Shown piece after piece: positions 52,335 to 64,000 of a stretch of DNA of 64,000 nucleotides. The DNA lies in the NCBI GenBank assembly GCA_030386875.1, contig CM059580.1:2880838-2944837 (forward strand). Direction: 5' to 3'. Origin of the DNA: Morinoia aosen. Lineage: Eukaryota; Arthropoda; Malacostraca; Amphipoda; Talitridae. The position numbers and the translations under genes were made by a program. The notes below the pieces were generated by a model. It worked only from the letters and a program-made list of their open reading frames with translations, did no database searches and had not been told where the DNA came from. Numbering within the stretch: position 1 is the stretch's first letter; every line of letters starts with the position of its first letter.

Positions 52335-55300
52335 GATATCCCGTTGAGGGAATGATATATCGTTGTGTGGATGATATGCCGTTGTGTGGATGATATGCCG
52401 TTGTGTGGATGATATGCGGTTGTGTGGATGATATGCCGTTGTGTGGATGATATGCCGTTGTGTGGATATGCCGTTGTGTGGATGATATGCCGTTGTGTGG
52501 ATGATATGACGTTGTGTGGATGATATATCGTTGTGTGAATGATATACCGTTGTGTGGATGATATGCCGTTGTGTGGATGATATGCCGTTGTGTGGATGAT
52601 ATGCCGTTGTGTGGATGATATGCCGTTGTGTGGATGATATGACGTTGTGTGGATGATATGACGTTGTGTGAATGATATATCGTTGTGTGAATGATATGAC
52701 GTTGTGTGGATGATATGCCGTTGTGTGGATGATATGCCGTTGTGTGGATGATATACCGTTGTGTGGATGATATGCCGTTGTGTGGATGATATGCCGTTGT
52801 GTGGATGATATACCGTTGTGTGGATGATATGCCGTTGTGTGGATGATATGCCGTTGTGTGGATGATATGACGTTGTGTGGATGATATGCCGTTGTGTGGA
52901 TGATATGCCGTTGTGTGGATGATATGCCGTTGTGTGGATATGCCGTTGTGTGGATGATATGACGTTGTGTGGATGATATGCCGTTGTGTGGATGATATGC
53001 CGTTGTGTGGATGATATACCGTTGTGTGGATGATATGCCGTTGTGTGGATGATATGCCGTTGTGTGGATGATATACCGTTGTGTGGATGATATGCCGTTG
53101 TGTGGATGATATGCCGTTGTGTGGATGATATACCGTTGTGTGGATGATATGCCGTTGTGTGGATGATATGCCGTTGTGTGGATGATATGACGTTGTGTGG
53201 ATGATATGCCGTTGTGTGGACGATATGCCGTTGTGTGGATGATATGCCGTTGTGTGGATATGCCGTTGTGTGGATGATATGACGTTGTGTGGATGATATG
53301 CCGTTGTGTGGATGATATGCCGTTGTGTGGATATGCCGTTGTGTGGGTGATATGCCGTTGCGGGAATGATATATCGTTGTGTGAATGATATATCGTTGTG
53401 TGAATGATATATCGTTGTGTGAATGATATATCGTTGTGTGAATGATATATCGTTGTGTGGATGATATATCGTTGTGTGGATGATATATCGTTGTGTGAAT
53501 GATATATCGTTGTGTGAATGATATATCGTTGTGTGGATGATATATCGTTGTGTGGATGATATATCGTTGTGTGAATGATATATCGTTGTGTGGATGATAT
53601 ATCGTTGTGTGAATGATATATCGTTGTGTGAATGATATATCGTTGTGTGAATGATATATCGTTGTGTGAATGATATATCGTTGTGTGAATGATATATCGT
53701 TGTGTGAATGATATATCGTTGTGTGAATGATATATCGTTGTGTGAATGATATATCGTTGTGTGGATGATATATCGTTGTGTGAATGATATATCGTTGTGT
53801 GGATGATATATCGTTGTGTGGATGATATATCGTTGTGTGGATGATATATCGTTGTGTGGATGATATATCGTTGTGTGAATGATATATCGTTGTGTGAATG
53901 ATATATCGTTGTGTGAATGATATATCGTTGTGTGAATGATATATCGTTGTGTGAATGATATATCGTTGTGTGGATGATATATCGTTGTGTGAATGATATA
54001 TCGTTGTGTGGATGATATATCGTTGTGTGGATGATATATCGTTGTGTGAATGATATATCGTTGTGTGAATGATATATCGTTGTGTGAATGATATATCGTT
54101 GTGTGAATGATATATCGTTGTGTGAATGATATATCGTTGTGTGAATGATATATCGTTGTGTGAATGATATACCGTTGTGTGAATGATATGCCGTTGTGTG
54201 GATGATATGCCGTTGTGTGGATGATATGCCGTTGTGTGGATGATATGACGTTGTGTGAATGATATATCGTTGTGTGAATGATATATCGTTGTGTGAATGA
54301 TATACCGTTGTGTGAATGATATACCGTTGTGTGAATGATATGCCGTTGTGTGGATGATATACCGTTGTGTGGATGATATACCGTTGTGTGAATGATATGC
54401 CGTTGTGTGGATGATATGCCGTTGTGTGGATGATATGCCGTTGCGGGAATGATATGCCGTTGCGGGAATGATATATCGTTGTGTGAATGATATATCGTTG
54501 TGTGGATGATATGCCGTTGTGTGGATGATATGCCGTTGTGTGGATGATATGCCGTTGTGTGGATGATATATCGTTGTGTGAATGATATATCGTTGTGTGG
54601 ATGATATACCGTTGTGTGGATGATATGCCGTTGTGTGGATGATATGCCGTTGTGTGGATGATATGCCGTTGCGGGAATGATATGCCGTTGCGGGAATGAT
54701 ATACCGTTGTGTGGATGATATACCGTTGTGTGGATGATATGCCGTTGTGTGGATGATATATCGTTGTGTGAATGATATATCGTTGTGTGGATGATATACC
54801 GTTGTGTGAATGATATGCCGTTGTGTGGATGATATACCGTTGTGTGGATGATATATCGTTGTGTGGATGATATATCGTTGTGTGGATGATATACCGTTGT
54901 GTGAATGATATATCGTTGTGTGGATGATATACCGTTGTGTGAATGATATGCCGTTGTGTGGATGATATACCGTTGTGTGGATGATATGCCGTTGTGTGGA
55001 TGATATGCCGTTGTGTGGATGATATGCCGTTGTGTGGATGATATATCGTTGTGTGGATGATATACCGTTGTGTGAATGATATGCCGTTGTGTGGATGATA
55101 TACCGTTGTGTGGATGATATGCCGTTGTGTGGATGATATGCCGTTGTGTGGATGATATATCGTTGTGTGAATGATATATCGTTGTGTGGATGATATACCG
55201 TTGTGTGAATGATATGCCGTTGTGTGGATGATATACCGTTGTGTGGATGATATATCGTTGTGTGGATGATATACCGTTGTGTGGATGATATATCGTTGTG

Positions 55301-58300
55301 TGAATGATATATCGTTGTGTGGATGATATACCGTTGTGTGAATGATATGCCGTTGTGTGGATGATATACCGTTGTGTGGATGATATACCGTTGTGTGAAT
55401 GATATGCCGTTGTGTGGATGATATACCGTTGTGTGGATGATATGCCGTTGTGTGGATGATATGACGTTGTGTGGATGATATGCCGTTGTGTGGATGATAT
55501 GCCGTTGTGTGGATGATATGCCGTTGCGGGAATGATATACCGTTGTGTGAATGATATGCCGTTGTGTGGATGATATGACGTTGTGTGGATGATATGCCGT
55601 TGTGTGGATGATATACCGTTGTGTGAATGATATACCGTTGTGTGGATGATATGCCGTTGTGTGGATGATATGACGTTGTGTGGATGATATGCCGTTGTGT
55701 GGATGATATGCCGTTGTGTGGATGATATGACGTTGTGTGGATGATATGCCGTTGTGTGGATGATATGCCGTTGTGTGGATGATATGCCGTTGTGTGGATG
55801 ATATGCCGTTGTGTGGATGATATGCCGTTGTGTGGATGATATGCCGTTGTGTGGATGATATGCCGTTGTGTGGATGATATGCCGTTGTGTGGATGATATG
55901 ACGTTGTGTGGATGATATGACGTTGTGTGGATGATATGCCGTTGTGTGGATGATATGACGTTGTGTGGATGATATGACGTTGTGTGGATGATATGCCGTT
56001 GTGTGGATGATATGCCGTTGTGTGGATGATATGACGTTGTGTGGATGATATGCCGTTGTGTGGATGATATGCCGTTGTGTGGATGATATACCGTTGTGTG
56101 AATGATATACCGTTGTGTGGATGATATGCCGTTGTGTGGATGATATGCCGTTGTGTGGATGATATGCCGTTGTGTGGATGATATGCCGTTGTGTGGATGA
56201 TATGCCGTTGTGTGGATGATATGCCGTTGTGTGGATGATATGCCGTTGTGTGGATGATATGCCGTTGTGTGGATGATATACCGTTGTGTGAATGATATAC
56301 CGTTGTGTGGATGATATGCCGTTGTGTGGATGATATGCCGTTGTGTGGATGATATGCCGTTGTGTGGATGATATGCCGTTGTGTGAATGATATGCCGTTG
56401 TGTGGATGATAGGCCGTTGTGTGGATGATATGCCGTTGTGTGGATGATATGACGTTGTGTGGATGATATGCCGTTGTGTGGATGATATGCCGTTGTGTGG
56501 ATGATATACCGTTGTGTGAATGATATACCGTTGTGTGGATGATATGCCGTTGTGTGGATGATATGCCGTTGTGTGGATGATATGCCGTTGTGTGGATGAT
56601 ATGCCGTTGTGTGGATGATATGCCGTTGTGTGAATGATATGCCGTTGTGTGGATGATAGGCCGTTGTGTGGATGATATGCCGTTGTGTGGATGATATGCC
56701 GTTGTGTGGATGATATGACGTTGTGTGGATGATATGCCGTTGTGTGAATGATATGCCGTTGTGTGAATGATATGCCGTTGTGTGGATGATATGCCGTTGT
56801 GTGGATGATATGCCGTTGTGTGGATGATATGACGTTGTGTGGATGATATGCCGTTGTGTGGATGATATGCCGTTGTGTGGATGATATGCCGTTGTGTGGA
56901 TGATATGACGTTGTGTGGATGATATGACGTTGTGTGGATGATATGACGTTGTGTGGATGATATGCCGTTGTGTGGATGATATGCCGTTGTGTGGATGATA
57001 TGCCGTTGTGTGGATGATATGCCGTTGTGTGGATGATATGACGTTGTGTGGATGATATGCCGTTGCGTGGATGATATGCCGTTGTGTGGATGATATGCCG
57101 TTGTGTGGATGATATGACGTTGTGTGGATGATATGACGTTGTGTGGATGATATACCGTAGTGTGAATGACGTACCGTTGTGTGGATGACGTACCGTTGTG
57201 TGGATGATATACCGTAGTGTGAATGACGTACCGTTGTGTGGATGATATACCGTTGTGTGAATGACGTACCGTTGTGTGGATGACGTACCGTTGTGTGGTT
57301 GATATACCGTAGTGTGAATGACATACCGTTGTGTGGATGACGTACCGTTGTGTGAATGACATACCGTTGTGTGGATGACGTACCGTTGTGTGGATGATAT
57401 ACCGTTGTGTGGATGATATACCGTTGTGTGGATGATATACCGTTGTGTGGATGATATACCGTTGTGTGAATGACGTAGCGTTGTGTGAATGACGTACCGT
57501 TGTGTGGATGATATACCGTAGTGTGAATGATATACCGTTGTGTGGATGATATACCGTTGTGTGGATGATATACCGTAGTGTGAATGACGTACCGTTGTGT
57601 GGATGATATACCGTTGTGTGGAGGATATACCGTAGTGTGGATGATATACCGTAGTGTGAATGATATACCGTTGTGTGGATGATATACCGTTGTGTGGATG
57701 ATATACCGTAGTGTGAATGATATGCCGTTGTGTGGATGATATACCGTAGTGTGGATGATATACCGTTGTGTGGATGATATACCGTAGTGTGAATGACGTA
57801 CCGTTGTGTGGATGATATACCGTTGTGTGGATGATATACCGTAGTGTGAATGATATACCGTTGTGTGGATGATATACCGTTGTGTGGATGATATACCGTA
57901 GTGTGAATGATATGCCGTTGTGTGGATGATATACCGTAGTGTGAATGATATACCGTTGTGTGGATGATATACCGTAGTGTGAATGACGTCCCGTTGTGTG
58001 GATGATATACCGTAGTGTGAATGATATGCCGTTGTGTGGATGATATACCGTAGTGTGAATGATATACCGTTGTGTGGATGATATACCGTTGTGTGAATGA
58101 TATACCGTTGTGTGAATGATATACCGTTGTGTGGATGATATACCGTTGTGTGGATGATATACCGTAGTGTGAATGATATGCCGTAGTGTGGATGATATAC
58201 CGTAGTGTGAATGATATACCGTTGTGTGGATGATATACCGTTGTGTGGATGATATACCGTAGTGTGAATGATATGCCGTAGTGTGGATGATATACCGTAG

Positions 58301-58335
58301 TGTGAATGATATACCGTTGTGTGGATGATTTCGTA
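52335..58335. repeat. 6-kb, 19-bp minisatellite with sequence zones
   Basis: About 315 units of CCGTTGTGTGGATGATATG and variants. Zones: 52335-53350 mostly CCG..GGATGATATG; 53360-54180 almost pure ATCGTTGTGTGAATGATAT; 54180-57150 mixed; 57150-58335 dominated by alternating ACCGTAGTGTGAATGA and ACCGTTGTGTGGATGATAT, a 38-bp dimer. In the minus direction the unit lacks stops and 19 mod 3 is 1, so three frames stay open for up to 2,034 codons. Non-coding. Confidence 0.97.
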
Positions 58336-58532
58336 TACCGTGGTCAGGAGTATACTCCGACGTAGCTTGCATATTCATATCTTAGCCCCCTATTCTGGGT
58401 TGACACCATAGTATTGACCTATCGTAGCTTACTAATTTATCGGCTACAAATTCACTTTCCATGTCTTAGGTCAACATTATCACCAGATGTACTTTAGAGA
58501 CTTGCGGTAGGTGCTGAGTTACGAAATGCAGG
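58336..58532. other. Short unique junction between two large arrays
   Basis: About 200 bp of unique sequence separates the 19-bp and 39-bp arrays. No gene or repeat found. Confidence 0.8.
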
Positions 58533-61500
58533 CCCTCAGGGGGACGCAGCTATTGTATCTGTGGGAATTACCCCTCAGGGGGACGCAGCTATTGTATCTG
58601 TGGGAATTACCCCTCAGGGGGACGCAGCTATTGTATCTGTGGGAATTACCCCTCAGGGGGACGCAGCTATTGTATCTGTGGGAATTACCCCTCAGGGGGA
58701 CGCAGCTATTGTATGTGTGGGAATTACCCCTCAGGGGGACGCAGCTATTGTATCCATGGGAATTACCCCTCAGGGGGACGCAGCTATTGTATCCATGGGA
58801 ATTACCCCTCAGGGGGACGCAGCTATTGTATCTGTGGGAATTACCCCTCAGGGGGACGCAGCTATTGTATCTGTGGGAATTACCCCTCAGGGGGACACAG
58901 CTATTGTATCTGTGGGAATTACCCCTCAGGGGGACACAACTATTGTATCTGTGGGAATTACCCCTCAGGGGGACGCAGCTATTGTATCTGTGGGAATTAC
59001 CCCTCAGGGGGACACAGCTATTGTATCCATGGGAATTACCCCTCAGGGGGACACAACTATTGTATCTGTGGGAATTACCCCTCAGGGGGACACAGCTATT
59101 GTATCCATGGGAATTACCCCTCAGGGGGACACAACTATTGTATCAATGGGAATTACCCCTCAGGGGGACGCAGCTATTGTATCTGTGGGAATTACCCCTC
59201 AGGGGGACACAACTATTGTATCCATGGGAATTACCCCTCAGGGGGACGCAGCTATTGTATCCATGGGAATTACCCCTCAGGGGGACACAACTATTGTATC
59301 CATGGGAATTACCCCTCAGGGGGACGCAGCTATTGTATCTGTGGGAATTACCCCTCAGGGGGACACAGCTATTGTATCTGTGGGAATTACCCCTCAGGGG
59401 GACGCAGCTATTGTATCCATGGGAATTACCCCTCAGGGGGACACAGCTATTGTATCTGTGGGAATTACCCCTCAGGGGGACGCAGCTATTGTATCCATGG
59501 GAATTACCCCTCAGGGGGACACAGCTATTGTATCCATGGAAATTACCCCTCAGGGGGACGCAGCTATTGTATCTGTGGGAATTACCCCTCAGGGGGACAC
59601 AGCTATTGTATCTGTGGGAATTACCCCTCAGGGGGACGCAGCTATTGTATCTATGGGAATTACTCCTCAGGGGGACACAACTATTGTATCTATGGGAATT
59701 ACCCCTCAGGGGGATGCAGCTATTGTATCCATGGGAATTACCCCTCAGGGGGACGCAGCTATTGTATCCATGGGAATTACCCCTCAGGGGGACGCAGCTA
59801 TTGTATCCATGGGAATTACCCCTCAGGGGGACGCAGCAATTGTATCCATGGGAATTACCCCTCAGGGGGACACAACTATTGTATCTATGGGAATTACCCC
59901 TCAGGGGGACACAGCTATTGTATCTATGGGAATTACCCCTCAGGGGGACACAACTATTGTATCTATGGGAATTACCCCTCAGGGGGACGCAGCTATTGTA
60001 TCTATGGGAATTACCCCTCAGGGGGACGCAGCTATTGTATCCATGGGAATTACCCTCAGGGGGACGCAGCTATTGTATCCATGGGAATTACCCCTCAGGG
60101 GGACGCAGCAATTGTATCCATGGGAATTACCCCTCAGGGGGACACAACTATTGTATCTATGGGAATTACCCCTCAGGGGGACGCAGCTATTGTATCTATG
60201 GGAATTACCCCTCAGGGGGACGCAGCTATTGTATCCATGGGAATTACCCTCAGAGGGACGCAGCTATTGTATCCATGGGAATTACCCCTCAGGGGGACAC
60301 AGCTATTGTATCCATGGGAATTACCCCTCAGGGGGACGCAGCTATTGTATCTATGGGAATTACCCCTCAGGGGGACGCAGCAATTGTATCCATGGGAATT
60401 ACCCTTCAGGGGGACACAACTATTGTATCTATGGGAATTACCCCTCAGGGGGACGCAGCTATTGTATCTATGGGAATTACCCCTCAGGGGGACGCAGCTA
60501 TTGTATCTATGGGAATTACCCCTCAGGGGGACACAGCTATTGTATCTATGGGAATTACCCCTCAGGGGGACACAGCTATTGTATCTATGGGAAATACCCC
60601 TCAGGGGGACGCAGCTATTGTATCCATGGGAATTACCCCTCAGGGGGACACAGCTATTGTATCTATGGGAATTACCCCTCAGGGGGACACAGCTATTGTA
60701 TCCATGGGAATTACCCCTCAGGAGGACACAGCTATTGTATCTATGGGAATTACCCCTCAGGGGGACACAGCTATTGTATCCATTGGAATTACCCCTCAGG
60801 GGGACACAGCTATTGTATCTATGGGAATTACCCCTCAGGGGGACGCAGCTATTGTATCCATGGGAATTACCCCTCAGGGAGACACAGCTATTGTATCTAT
60901 GGGAATTACCCCTCAGGGGGACACAGCTATTGTATCCATGGGAATTACCCCTCAGGGGGACACAGCTATTGTATCCATGGGAATTACCCCTCAGGGGGAC
61001 ACAGCTATTGTATCTATGGGAATTACCCCTCAGGGGGACACAGCTATTGTATCCATGGGAATTACCCCTCAGGGAGACACAGCTATTGTATCTGTGGGAA
61101 TTACCCCTCAGGGGGACACAGCTATTGTATCCATGGGAATTACCCCTCAGGGGGACGCAGCAATTGTATCCATGGGAATTACCCCTCAGGGGGACACAAC
61201 TATTGTATCTATGGGAATTACCCCTCAGGGGGACACAGCTATTGTATCTATGGGAATTACCCCTCAGGGGGACACAACTATTGTATCTATGGGAATTACC
61301 CCTCAGGGGGACACAGCTATTGTATCTGTGGGAATTACCCCTCAGGGGGACGCAGCTATTGTATCTGTGGGAATTACCCCTCAGGGGGACGCAGCAATTG
61401 TATCCATGGGAATTACCCCTCAGGGGGACACAACTATTGTATCTATGGGAATTACTCCTCAGGGGGACACAGCTATTGTATCTATGGGAATTACCCCTCA

Positions 61501-64000
61501 GGGGGACACAACTATTGTATCTATGGGAATTACCCCTCAGGGGGACACAGCTATTGTATCTGTGGGAATTACCCCTCAGGGGGACGCAGCTATTGTATCT
61601 GTGGGAAATACCCCTCAGGGGGACGCAGCTATTGTATCTGTGGGAATTACCCCTCAGGGGGACACAGCTATTGTATCTGTAGGAATTACCCCTCAGGGGG
61701 ACGCAGCTATTGTATCCAGGGGAATTAGCCCTCAGGGGGACACAACTATTGTATCTATGGGAATTACCCCTCAGGGGGACGCAGCTATTGTATCCATGGG
61801 AATTACCCCTCAGGGGGACGCAGCTATTGTATCCATGGGAATTACCCCTCAGGGGGACGCAGCTATTGTATCTGTGGGAATTACCCTCAGTGGGACGCAG
61901 CTATTGTATCCATGGGAATTAGCCCTCAAGGGGACACAACTATTGTATCTATGGGAATTACCCCTCAGGGGGACGCAGCTATTGTATCCATGGGAATTAC
62001 CCCTCAGGGGGACGCAGCTATTGTATCCATGGGAATTACCCCTCAGGGGGACGCAGCTATTGTATCCATGGGAATTACCCCTCAGGGGGACGCAGCAATT
62101 GTATCCATGGGAATTACCCCTCAGGGGGACACAACTATTGTATCTATGGGAATTACCCCTCAGGGGGACACAGCTATTGTATCTATGGGAATTACCCCTC
62201 AGGGGGACACAACTATTGTATCTATGGGAATTACTCCTCAGGGGGACGCAGCTATTGTATCTATGGGAATTACCCCTCAGGGGGACGCAGCTATTGTATC
62301 CATGGGAATTACCCTCAGGGGGACGCAGCTATTGTATCCATGGGAATTACCCCTCAGGGGGACGCAGCAATTGTATCCATGGGAATTACCCCTCAGGGGG
62401 ACACAACTATTGTATCTATGGGAATTACCCCTCAGGGGGACGCAGCTATTGTATCTATTGGAATTACCCCTCAGGGGGACGCAGCTATTGTATCCATGGG
62501 AATTACCCTCAGGGGGACGCAGCTATTGTATCCATGGGAATTACCCCTCAGGGGGACGCAGCTATTGTATCCATGGGAATTACCCCTCAGGGGGACACAG
62601 CTATTGTATCTATGGGAATTACCCCTCAGGGGGACACAACTATTGTATCTATGGGAATTACCCCTCAGGGGGACGCAGCAATTGTATCCATGGGAATTAC
62701 CCCTCAGGGGGACACAACTATTGTATCTATGGGAATTACCCCTCAGGGGGACGCAGCTATTGTATCTATGGGAATTACCCCTCAGGGGGACGCAGCTATT
62801 GTATCCATGGGAATTAACCCTCAGGGGGACACAGCTATTGTATCTATGGGAATTACCCCTCAGGGGGACGCAGCTATTGTATCCATGGGAATTACCCCTC
62901 AGGGGGACACAGCTATTGTATCCATAGGAATTACCCCTCAGGGGGACACAGCTATTGTATCTATGGGAATTACCCCTCAGGGGGACACAGCTATTGTATC
63001 CATTGGAATTACCCCTCAGGGGGACACAGCTATTGTATCTATGGGAATTACCCCTCAGGGGGACGCAGCTATTGTATCCATGGGAATTACCCCTCAGGGA
63101 GACACAGCTATTGTATCTATGGGAATTACCCCTCAGGGGGACACAGCTATTGTATCCATGGGAATTACCCCTCAGGGGGACACAGCTATTGTATCCATGG
63201 GAATTACCCCTCAGGGGGACACAGCTATTGTATCTATGGGAATTACCCCTCAGGGGGACACAGCTATTGTATCCATGGGAATTACCCCTCAGGGGGACAC
63301 AGCTATTGTATCCATGGGAATTACCCCTCAGGGAGACACAGCTATTGTATCTGTGGGAATTACCCCTCAGGGGGACACAGCTATTGTATCCATGGGAATT
63401 ACCCCTCAGGGGGACGCAGCAATTGTATCCATGGGAATTACCCCTCAGGGGGACACAACTATTGTATCTATGGGAATTACCCCTCAGGGGGACACAGCTA
63501 TTGTATCTATGGGAATTACCCCTCAGGGGGACGCAGCAATTGTATCCATGGGAATTACCCCTCAGGGGGACACAACTATTGTATCTATGGGAATTACCCC
63601 TCAGGGGGACACAACTATTGTATCTATGGGAATTACCCCTCAGGGGGACGCAGCTATTGTATCTATGGGAATTACCCCTCAGGGGGACGCAGCTATTGTA
63701 TCTATGGGAATTACCCCTCAGGGGGACACAGCTATTGTATCTGTGGGAATTACCCCTCAGGGGGACACAGCTATTGTATCCATGGGAATTACCCTCAGGG
63801 GGACGCAGCTATTGTATCCATGGGAATTACCCCTCAGGGGGACGCAGCAATTGTATCCATGGGAATTACCCCTCAGGGGGACACAACTATTGTATCTATG
63901 GGAATTACCCCTCAGGGGGACGCAGCTATTGTATCTATGGGAATTACCCCTCAGGGGGACGCAGCTATTGTATCCATGGGAATCACCCTCAGGGGGACGC
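58533..64000. repeat. 39-bp minisatellite extending beyond the window
   Basis: About 140 units of GGAATTACCCCTCAGGGGGA, CGCAGCTATTGTATCTGTG. Variable sites: CGCAGC/CACAGC/CACAAC, CTGTG/CCATG/CTATG. Several 38-bp units lacking one C (about 60053, 60247, 61889, 62313, 62511, 63793) shift the frame, which shows the 1,055-codon frame is not under coding constraint. Each unit carries the small palindrome CCCCTCAGGGG. No right end is seen. Confidence 0.97.

Noticed and set aside
52263-58378. Minus-strand open frames of 1,668-2,034 codons
   Set aside because: All three minus frames are open because the 19-bp unit has no stop and cycles through frames; the translations are pure repeats with no domain, and the plus strand has stops in every unit.
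58561-61728. Plus-strand 1,055- and 989-codon frames (GITPQGDAAIVS, GNYPSGGRSYCI)
   Set aside because: 39 is a multiple of three so several phases are open; 38-bp units make the frame jump between unrelated translations, which a real protein would not tolerate.

Overview
This is eukaryotic nuclear DNA, most likely from an arthropod and probably a decapod or related malacostracan crustacean. That assignment is inference from spliced genes with GT-AG introns, glutamine- and serine-rich proteins, a secreted PAN/C-lectin-like protein, tRNA-derived SINEs and an extreme minisatellite load. Nothing bacterial is present. I count 16 main tandem arrays with 15- to 64-bp units covering roughly 25-26 kb, about 40% of the window. 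The very long open frames (up to about 2,000 codons) are all shadows of these arrays: either the unit length is a multiple of three, or it is not and the unit has no stop in any frame.

Three real genes can be rebuilt with consistent splice phases. (1) Plus strand, 828-10937: the last seven exons (1,536 codons plus stop) of a SIPA1-like/SPAR-family Rap GTPase-activating protein. It starts in the second half of the PDZ domain and ends in the conserved C-terminal coiled coil. The RapGAP domain must lie before base 1. (2) Minus strand, 33270-27396: a three-exon gene for a protein of about 1,270 residues with 12 regular C2H2 zinc fingers and a long Ser/Thr/Gln-rich tail. (3) Minus strand, 49346-47250: a three-exon gene for a 223-residue secreted protein with a PAN/apple-like N-terminal half and a C-type-lectin-like C-terminal half.

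Layout: 1-11.3 kb, Rap-GAP gene with an array in nearly every intron and just after the stop; 11.3-26.2 kb, AT-rich intergenic DNA with MITEs, a TTAA-flanked 1.1-kb element, arrays and a decayed Tc1/mariner-type transposase; 26.2-33.3 kb, 15-bp array and zinc-finger gene; 33.3-40.7 kb, sparse AT-rich DNA with inverted dispersed repeats; 40.7-44.1 kb, 21-bp array; 44.2-45.5 kb, SINEs; 45.5-49.3 kb, 23-bp array and PAN gene; 49.6-50.9 kb, broken non-LTR retrotransposon with an internal fold-back; 51.3-51.7 kb, 16-bp array; 52.3-58.3 kb, 19-bp array; 58.5 kb to the window end, 39-bp array that runs out of the window.

The most interesting pattern is where arrays start. All three genes end in, or directly beside, the first unit of a 3' array, with the stop codon lying in repeat sequence. 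Two intronic arrays carry copies of the neighbouring splice site (donor at 7070, acceptor at 10750), and a third splice region (acceptor at 31822) is duplicated. Several arrays also sit inside or beside fragments of one dispersed repeat family, called family A here. This suggests that arrays nucleate at gene landmarks and at family A copies.
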